Positions 57,360 through 64,000 of a DNA stretch of 64,000 nucleotides are shown here, piece by piece. Both the position numbers and the translations under genes were made by a program. The notes beneath the pieces were generated by a model. That model searched no databases. It saw only the letters and a program-made list of their open reading frames with translations, and was not told the origin of the DNA. The stretch's first letter is position 1, and every line of letters begins with the position of its first letter. Source of the DNA: Arthrobotrys musiformis (lineage: Eukaryota; Ascomycota; Orbiliomycetes; Orbiliales; Orbiliaceae); the NCBI GenBank assembly GCA_036971715.1, contig JAVHJL010000013.1:310001-374000 (forward strand), in the 5' to 3' direction.

Positions 57360-58625
57360 TTAAACAAACGACGATCTTTTTCTCCACTCCCGTATACCCG
57401 TTTCTACCAAAAGTCCAATATCCTCTCGTGCTATGCCCTTAGTGTCTTCGACATAACTAACCCGTTCCGTCCACCATTCTATCCACTCCTGCTGCTTTGT
57501 ACCATTGATTGTAAAAAGCCCAGCAGACAGATCTATAAAGTTCCGTCGTGTCAAACCGTCCCAGAAGATATTTGCTCCACACTTCTTGCAGAACCCTCTA
57601 ATGACGCCGGGATCGCCGGGGCTAGACTTGTAGACCCCTATGATTCTATTGACTCTCCTATCCGATCCATTGATCAAAGTCTCACGGCTCGGCCATGGAA
57701 TACTCTCTCCGTTCGGTAGAATTATATGGATGCAATTCGTCGGCACGAAGATCCAACTCTGAACCTCGGTTCCTGAAATAGTTCGACATGAGGTGCAGGT
57801 GCAATTACCCCCAAGAAACCTTTTATGTTCGGAATTAGGTGCCGCTTTTCGGATCCACCAGGGATTCTCATGGTCGATTGGTGGCTGCTGATCTTGTGGT
57901 GTCCAGTAGGGGATAACAAGATCTGTATTATCGCTGTAGATCAATGGCGGTTTGTATTCATTATTATCCGCGAGTCGAGAGAGTCGGAGTTCGATGTTTG
58001 AACAATGGCATTCGCCTCTGAGTCTTCCGGCGCCGTCTTCGCCGTTGTCGCTGAGTTGGTCGTCTTCGGTTTCTCCGTCGCCGGCGGCGTTTCCTGAGCT
58101 TCCTGCACTATCTTCCGAGGACTCTAGGCCCCTTATATCATCATCCTTAAGGGTCACCCCATTTTTGCCGTGATATCGCACACCGGGAAGCCAGCTCGCC
58201 AACCCGCCGTCAGAGCCCTCTTCTATACCCTCAACATGACTGATCTTAAACCTGTAATCTGGGGGTAGATCCAAACACCCGATAAAAATCCAGAACTCCG
58301 GCTCCCCATCACCATCCGGTGGATCTTCGCGTCTAAACAGCTGAGATGAACACGTGCGGCAGAAGTAATGTGTCAAAGAAGTATCCACTTGGTAAGCCTT
58401 CAAAGTATCAGGGACGTATTTCGGATTAAATGGCTTATGAGGCGCTCGGACGAACCAACTTGCAAGGTTCCCAGTCTGTAGGCGGCAGTCGGTACACTGA
58501 CAGATCCTGACGTCCGTGAAGGTACTATCAAGGGGGGTTGCAGCAGAGAAGGAGTAGGAATTCGCTTTGCAGTGACATGCAAGCCTAAGAGCGTTGACCG
58601 CGATATTGGATTGTTCCGCTGACAT
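57360..58625 (-). CDS. Tandem CENP-V/GFA-domain protein
   Basis: A single exon of 421 residues carries two GFA (glutathione-dependent formaldehyde-activating/CENP-V) domains. The first has ACHCKANSYSF, CQCTDCRLQTG and YFCRTCSSQLF (residues ~15-135). The second has GECHCSNIELRL, GNCTCTSCRTISG and GFCKKCGANIFW (~205-385). All the usual zinc-binding Cys are present in both. An acidic Gly/Ser/Asp linker (residues ~165-205) separates them. Family members bind zinc and are often linked to glutathione or aldehyde chemistry, but few have proven activity. The protein is probably cytosolic. A TATATATA element lies about 160 bases upstream of the start. Confidence 0.88.
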   Translation of the reverse strand: MSAEQSNIAVNALRLACHCKANSYSFSAATPLDSTFTDVRICQCTDCRLQTGNLASWFVRAPHKPFNPKYVPDTLKAYQVDTSLTHYFCRTCSSQLFRREDPPDGDGEPEFWIFIGCLDLPPDYRFKISHVEGIEEGSDGGLASWLPGVRYHGKNGVTLKDDDIRGLESSEDSAGSSGNAAGDGETEDDQLSDNGEDGAGRLRGECHCSNIELRLSRLADNNEYKPPLIYSDNTDLVIPYWTPQDQQPPIDHENPWWIRKAAPNSEHKRFLGGNCTCTSCRTISGTEVQSWIFVPTNCIHIILPNGESIPWPSRETLINGSDRRVNRIIGVYKSSPGDPGVIRGFCKKCGANIFWDGLTRRNFIDLSAGLFTINGTKQQEWIEWWTERVSYVEDTKGIAREDIGLLVETGIREWRKRSSFV

Positions 58626-59590
58626 TTTTATAGCGGCTCTTCCAGGGGAGTTGTTTGAAGGGTGAATCGATGGTTTAGGTTTAGGGCCGCATAGAAGCCT
58701 AGGGGGTTGTGGAAGCCCGCCTAGCTATATCCCACCCACTATAGTGGAGCTACCCGAATATACCCGAAAATCGAATCCGTTAATATATATAGTCCCGAAG
58801 TAGTGTCGTTCCTAGACGCCGGTTGGCCAGTCCCGGAATAATGTTACGTATGTATCGAGACAACGTATTTATGCAATTATGGCAAATGTGAACAAATGCA
58901 TTCACGGAAAATCACCGTACCGTTTATGAGCGGCAGCCAGCAAGTTTGGAGCGCCTTCTAATATTATTAAACGAGAATTGCGGGGAATGTGGGGCCGTAT
59001 ACGTATGACCCTGTTTCTTTGTCTATACCACATGACTAACGGCTTTATATACCTCGGAAAGATATCGGCTGAAAGTCTTTACTCACTGACAGGATGGCTT
59101 GTCGTGTGGTATTTTCCGTGTTGTCAAACTCCCCGGCCAAAGCCAGTCGACGTCTCGAGGCCAGACGGTGTGGGCCCAAGCTATATTATCAATATCAATT
59201 CATTCTTCACATTGATTTAGTATAATTAGGAATCGGTTTTCTTGGGGGTCGAGTTTTACCGCGATGGTCTGAAGAGAATTCAGGTACATCATCTAACGTA
59301 GCTTCATATAGCCGCAATTACGTAAAATCGTTAAGATTCACTTGAAGCTTCGAAGTCGAATTAATATACAATATTAATTAAAAAATGTATATGAGATCGC
59401 CCGGCGGTCCACCGCCACTGCGATGTAGGTGGTATTATGGATATATAAGGTACAGAATTGAAATATTGGTTATGACCCGCAAGAAGGCGGCCAGATACCA
59501 GGCCAGGGTCGCCGAGCCCGTAGACCGCGGCCTCAAACTCCGAAACCCATGTCGGCACCCTCCCATTAAAGCTCCGACTCGACGCACGAG
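58626..59590. other. Intergenic region, no supported gene
   Basis: This holds the GFA promoter (minus) and the 3' flank of the third subtilase. The 80-codon frame at 58978-59220 is unsupported. AT-rich near 59340-59390. Confidence 0.5.
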
Positions 59591-61755
59591 CTAAAAAGGT
59601 GACGTCTGCTGGTCTGTTAATGGAATATCCAAGGTGTCAGGTGGTGGGGGCGTGCTCTTTTTAGCGTTGTACCACGCAGGTCTATCGGCTTTTGGCCACC
59701 GACTCAGTGGTATACCATTATACAGAGCCTTGACACCGTATTTGACTCTCTGATACGCCGTCTTCATGAAGGGCACGATATCCTTGGGTTTGATTCCGAT
59801 AGATAGCCATGCAGCTATCATCCCGGTTACGGTCGGAGTGGCTATTCCGAACGTTAGCATGTTATTATAACTGTGGTTTGATCTAAACCGAGCGATTGGG
59901 TTTCCTTAAAAGTAGGGCCACCTACCAAATGAGGTACCGGAAGAAAAACTAAGTTCAAACTCCCGATGAAAGCCAATTGGTGGACCAGTGTATTTTGGAT
60001 CTTCGAAATCGCCATATTTCCACCGTGTTGGAATATTAACCCACCCGCCCGGCGCCCAGATCGGCACGTACGGCACTATTTGGAATATATTTTCTCCGTA
60101 TCCGGGTGCGTAGCCACCGACTACTATGAATCTTGATGAATTTGCGTAATATTCGCCGCGGGTAGCTGGCCACGTATTTATCGGCACTTTCTATTTTAGC
60201 CGCGAGTGTATTAGTTCGGATTCGACATCGAGAATATAGACGGGGGGTGGGGGGTCGCTTTGTGGCGTCTGGGTACGAGACCAGGACCTACCGGGTTCTC
60301 ATTTCCGGCAGCAGCAACAATAAACACGTTAGGAAGACGCATAAGGTTTTCTAAGATGTGATCCAGGGCCGTCCTCACAGCCCGGTAAAATACTAAGTAT
60401 GCTACCTTGTTCCTATTCCCGACAAGGTATAGGTAGGATTTTTGGTTTACGCTGTTCACTCCGGCGTAATCAGTGTTAGGGATCCAAAGAACTAGTGATA
60501 TATTGATGATGCAGATTTGCTTTGGATCCCGCTTGCGTACATCATCATATACTTTCAAGAGTATATCGATGAATGCTGCGTAGTCCATGGTTCCGGTGCT
60601 ATCCGTTGTTCTGGCTAGAACGAGAGTTGCATTCGTCGCGACGCCGACGTTTCGGCCGGCGATTTTGGCTACTACTGCCGTTCCATGGTCGACATTGGGT
60701 AGCTCGGCCCCGGTGTAACCATCGTCTGCGGGAAGTGGGCCTGCAAAAATCATCTTCTCGACGTGGATATGGCGTGTTTCCTGGATACAGGCGTTTTCGA
60801 GATTAGTTTCGCGAACGAATGAATTTGATAATTACCCACACCGGGATAGCATCTACTCGTATGTTTAGGAATTATTAGATATTACCTTGTGCTGCATGTT
60901 AAATCCACCCTCTAGCACATAAACAAGCTGTCCCCACCCCGGGTACTGAAAATTCCAAAACATACCTTTAGAATCCTCTGCAGTGGTACCGGGGGGTTGA
61001 GATAAAACTCGCATATCCAGCTGCCAATTGGTCGTATTCCGTGCCTCGACCGGTACGGTGGCTAGTATTCGCGAGATGGAGTTACCGAACGGCATCTTAA
61101 GGAATCCGACTAATTTGCGAAGAAACTTTTTATATCCGCTATCAAGGATCTCTGGTTTAACTGGCTTAACGTCGCCAGGTCTTTTACCGCCGCCGAAGTC
61201 GTAAATTTCCTCAGCTATTGGGTCGAATGGTTGAAGTTCTTTATCCGTGCCCCCGTAGCGGATGATCCGAAGGTCAGATCTGACCCTATTGCAACTGGAT
61301 ATCTATACCCGCACCCTCATTAGCCCCCAAATCCAAATATCAATATGTATCTGCGTATTGTAAACAGGTTATTATAAAAGCGTCCCTACCAGAGCCTGTC
61401 CGACAGCCGTCACCTCCAGCTGAAACAGTATCCTGCTCGTGGGCAAAGCCTCAAACGTAAACCCCAATTTCCCCAATTCTTCACTTTCTATCCACCTTAA
61501 CGTATGTTTTCTGGGCGGTGCAAGGGATACGCTCTCATCTACTATGCCTTTGATACTTTGCACTAGTGTTGGGTTTTTCATTTCCTCTTTGCGGATTAGG
61601 CATAGGTAGTAGTCGATCGCTGGGGCCGCGGTCCCGATTTTTAGTTTCTCGTGAAAAGCTACCTCGCGCTTTCGCGCTGGGACTGAGACTGCAGCTGCCG
61701 GACGGTATTGTAGGAGGGACAGGGCGATAAGATACAAAAGCTGAAATGTCCACAT
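59591..61755 (-). CDS. Subtilisin-like protein with catalytic Asp replaced by Glu
   Basis: Five exons keep phase: 61755-61390, 61302-60886, 60780-60292, 60190-59926 and 59841-59591, giving 595 residues. A signal peptide (LLYLIALSLLQYRPAAA) and a pro-region come first. The position of the catalytic Asp reads LVYVLEGGFNMQHK, against VVYVIDSGFDPRHP in the intact paralogue, so Asp is Glu and the next Ser is Gly. His is kept (DHGTAVVAKIAG), as are oxyanion Asn (VAAAGNENP) and Ser (GTSFATPTVTGM). All four introns sit at the same places and phases as in the intact paralogue. Activity is expected to be much reduced or lost. It may have become a binding protein, or be degenerating. The C-terminal tail (~40 residues, PPPPDTLD) is Pro-rich. 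Its neighbour is a BTB gene. Confidence 0.83.
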
Positions 61756-62808
61756 CTTGTCTCGGTAGATTCGATTTCAACTGGGTACGAGACCAATTTC
61801 AAGCGTTTTTAAATATTAAATTTTGAGCTAAGAACTAGCTATCAAATTGGGGTTTGTCTCGTATACCGCGCAAGGCAGGATTACTGCAATATAATGAGGA
61901 AAGTGGTATGTTATTCGTGTTATCGTAACTAATAGCGCTGGGTCTAGGGCGTTGGCGAGGCCGTCTTTTCAAGGGGTGTCCGTGCTCGAGGAGGGATATG
62001 CATCGGAATGGAGTACATATTCACTAGGTACCTATTTACTGACCTAAATGGATATTTTATATATATACAGAGGAACTGCAGTCGGTATAAGTCCCTCCAA
62101 GCCTACTCTCCTCATAGACCTCTTTACATCCGCATCCAACAAGCGGTCAATGCTGTGTGATGTCGTGCATGAATTCTACCGACGTCCCGTTGCATAGATG
62201 CTCTGGACTCGAGACACTTGCTGTTGGTGCGAGTTGCATCAATGCTGCAGTTTATTTATACGCGCCCACGTACCACGCCGTATGCAACATGGTGTGAAGC
62301 CGTTAGAGCTCGAGCCTAGTCTAGACCTCGAATTTCAAACACCAACTTATTACGTTTCGAACCGAGGGTAGCGAGATTTGACGTAACCGGATTCATCAGT
62401 TTGGGAGTATATACACTACAGTGAGGGTGACGCGCGCTTTCTTAGGCGGATCCGCGAGGTTGGGCCATGTTTCCGTTGTGTGTATGTATAGACGGTCTCA
62501 AAACTTAAAAGCCGGTGCTCGGAACTCACTGCTAGGTTGTTACTACTTAAGCATATTTAGATTGGGTGAGGTACACAACGTAGGCAAATATTTGCGAAGG
62601 ACGAAGCTCGTTGGAACGGTTTGAAGTTTTTTATGACCACACTATTGTTGGAAATGGACCTAGTAGGCCGACTCTAAAACAACGTTGAATTGCCAAGTGC
62701 TTGGGGTAAATACAAGAAGCGATCCCTAAGCAATGGAATATCTCCGTGGCTTTATGCTGTGAGCAAACAATACTCGGAATTGGAGGAGTAACATCTTGGT
62801 AGGAAAAA
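61756..62808. other. Intergenic region, no supported gene
   Basis: This holds the promoter of the third subtilase and the 3' flank of the BTB gene. It is TA-rich around 62045-62065. Short frames here are unsupported. Confidence 0.5.
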
Positions 62809-63733
62809 TTATTGATCCACAACCAACAAAGCCATCGGAGGCTTTATATGCGGGAAAATATCACTGACTGCCCGCGAGAGGAACTCCGTAAGAGCGTCTT
62901 TTTGATACTCCTCGACGTCAGCCGCGTGGACCGTAGTACCCAGGCACTGAAGGTACCTTTGTAGTTTCTTCTCGAAGGGAGTTTCCGACTCGTTATCGGT
63001 TCCATACTCATCGCAGCCGACTCTGCTGTTCTCCAACTCGGTAGAAAGATCTTTTTGACGTAGAACCTCAAGCGTGATATCGGCCAATCCGTTGATTTTA
63101 AGCACCGTCGCAGCGACAAACAACTGGCACAGTTGTTCGAATGAGTCGTGGATGGTTGGCCGAATAGCCTTATAACACCAGTCTAGAACCTTGTTGAAGC
63201 CCTGAGCAGTGATCCTCCACGAAAGCTCGACTTCGATGGGAAGCTGAATGCCAAGGTTGACCTTTTCCAGAGTGGCGGTAAGAACCGGAGATTGTTTGGC
63301 AACAATGATTCGGTGACATAGGATCCCTTGTCGACGGTTGTAGCTTCCGACGACGCAAACGAGGTCCATGTAAGAGCGGTCAGAAGCGAGACTATGCCAG
63401 GACCGTTAGCCTTCGTGGGAGCGGATACGCATGTAATAACTACCTTGGTACCTGGGTAGGTGTGCATGGATCAAGGACTAAACAAGGCGGATATACATAC
63501 TCCGCGAGGATTGCAACTCGTCGCTCCTCCGGAGAATCCCTAGTTTCAGCAGCTTTTGGAGCGGTCGCAGCGCGTTCCTTCTGTGGCATTTTCGACGCCA
63601 CGTTGCGATGGATCAATGTTGCAAAGGATTCGGTTTGGGATTCCATAGCGGTTGGATATTCGGCCCCGGAAAGTTCTTTCCCGCTGGGGAAGCGGGTAAG
63701 CGGCCACTCAATACGTGGTATAGATATATCCAT
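62809..63733 (-). CDS. BTB/POZ-domain protein
   Basis: Two exons, 63733-63501 and 63391-62809, give 271 residues. The donor GTATGT (phase 2) and the acceptor after GGCATAG place DLASDRSYMDLVCVVG in frame. The start at 63733 (MDISIPRIEWP) is the first ATG in the frame. The ~80-residue N-terminal part is low-complexity (ERAATAPKAAETRDSPEE). The BTB fold follows with the pattern MDLVCVVGS, GILCHRIIVAKQSPVLTATL and VLDWCYKAIRP, then a helical part (LCQLFVAATVLKINGLADI). BTB proteins of this fungal type are usually substrate adaptors for cullin-3 ligases or self-associating scaffolds. No kelch, zinc-finger or MATH partner domain is present. Confidence 0.78.
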
Positions 63734-64000
63734 ATTGAAATCGGCAATGAATCGAAGGTTGCAAGTTGTTTGAAAAGTTGATGGCAAAAATAAGATCTGG
63801 TGCCCTGCTGGTAGTTTGGATCTCTGTAAAGTCGAAGTTGTTGCTCCGTTTCGTCGGTTTGAAGGAAGTAATCAGCAAAGGATTCGGTGTGGTCATATGG
63901 CTAGATCTGGACCCTGGTCAAGTTGGCTACTAACATTTAGTATTTGCATAACACCTATGCAACATCACTACCAATTAATTACATATACAGAATTGTGCTA
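63734..64000. other. Window end, probable BTB promoter region
   Basis: The interval upstream of the BTB start codon. On the minus strand the frame stays open without an ATG for a further ~50 bases, so an additional 5' exon cannot be excluded. Nothing else is visible. Confidence 0.4.

Noticed and set aside
60235..60260. Two G6 runs that might form a quadruplex
   Set aside because: Only two long G runs are present in the third intron of the third subtilase, which is too few for a standard intramolecular quadruplex.

Overview
The window reads as nuclear DNA of a filamentous ascomycete (Pezizomycotina). Genes are split by short introns, mostly 50-120 bases, with GTATGT/GTAAGT-type donors and CTAAC/CTGAC branch sites. 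The content is typical of these fungi: a NACHT-type NLR, Zn2Cys6 regulators, a GMC oxidoreductase, CENP-V/GFA proteins, a Kex2-processed small secreted protein and several subtilase-family genes. The subtilase-rich content would fit a nematode-trapping fungus (Orbiliomycetes), but that is inference only. I see no rRNA, tRNA, CRISPR, bacterial operon or intact transposon. All exon joins were made by eye from splice signals, reading phase and protein similarity.

Layout. 0-3 kb: NACHT NLR (minus), apparently without a repeat domain. 3.8-6.1 kb: subtilase with an intact triad (minus). 7.6-14.7 kb: a 2,246-residue gene joining a catalytically dead subtilase to a long Ser/Thr/Pro repeat stalk and a Cys-rich C-terminus (minus). 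15.7-19.1 kb: a small Cys/His-rich protein, an acidic hypothetical protein and an eight-cysteine secreted prepro-protein. 19.1-29.7 kb: gene-poor. 29.7-31.7 kb: GMC oxidoreductase. 32.9-33.8 kb: FAXC/metaxin-like GST-fold protein. 35.6-38.2 kb: glutamine-dependent NAD synthetase with an eroded glutaminase domain. 38.2-41.7 kb: gene-poor. 41.7-44.1 kb: a fungal membrane-protein family member and a decayed paralogue. 45.1-48.8 kb: a basic hypothetical protein and a 777-residue secreted beta-sandwich-like protein. 50.1-50.5 kb: a second small Cys/His protein. 51.3-55.7 kb: a zinc-cluster-only mini-protein divergent from a full Zn2Cys6 activator. 56.2-58.6 kb: a hypothetical protein and a tandem GFA protein. 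59.6-61.8 kb: a third subtilase, with Asp replaced by Glu. 62.8-63.7 kb: a BTB/POZ protein.

How it fits together. The most coherent signal is one subtilase family of three genes sharing intron positions and phases. One is apparently active, one carries Asp-to-Glu, and one has lost both His and Ser while gaining an adhesin-like tail. The apparently active copy lies about 0.8 kb from an NLR on the same strand, which suggests, but does not show, a sensor/protease module. A second signal is a small-protein family whose first exon is exactly ten codons with an MC-x-R-x-Y-x-F start. A third is an NAD synthetase whose glutaminase nucleophile region is interrupted while its synthetase motif stays intact.
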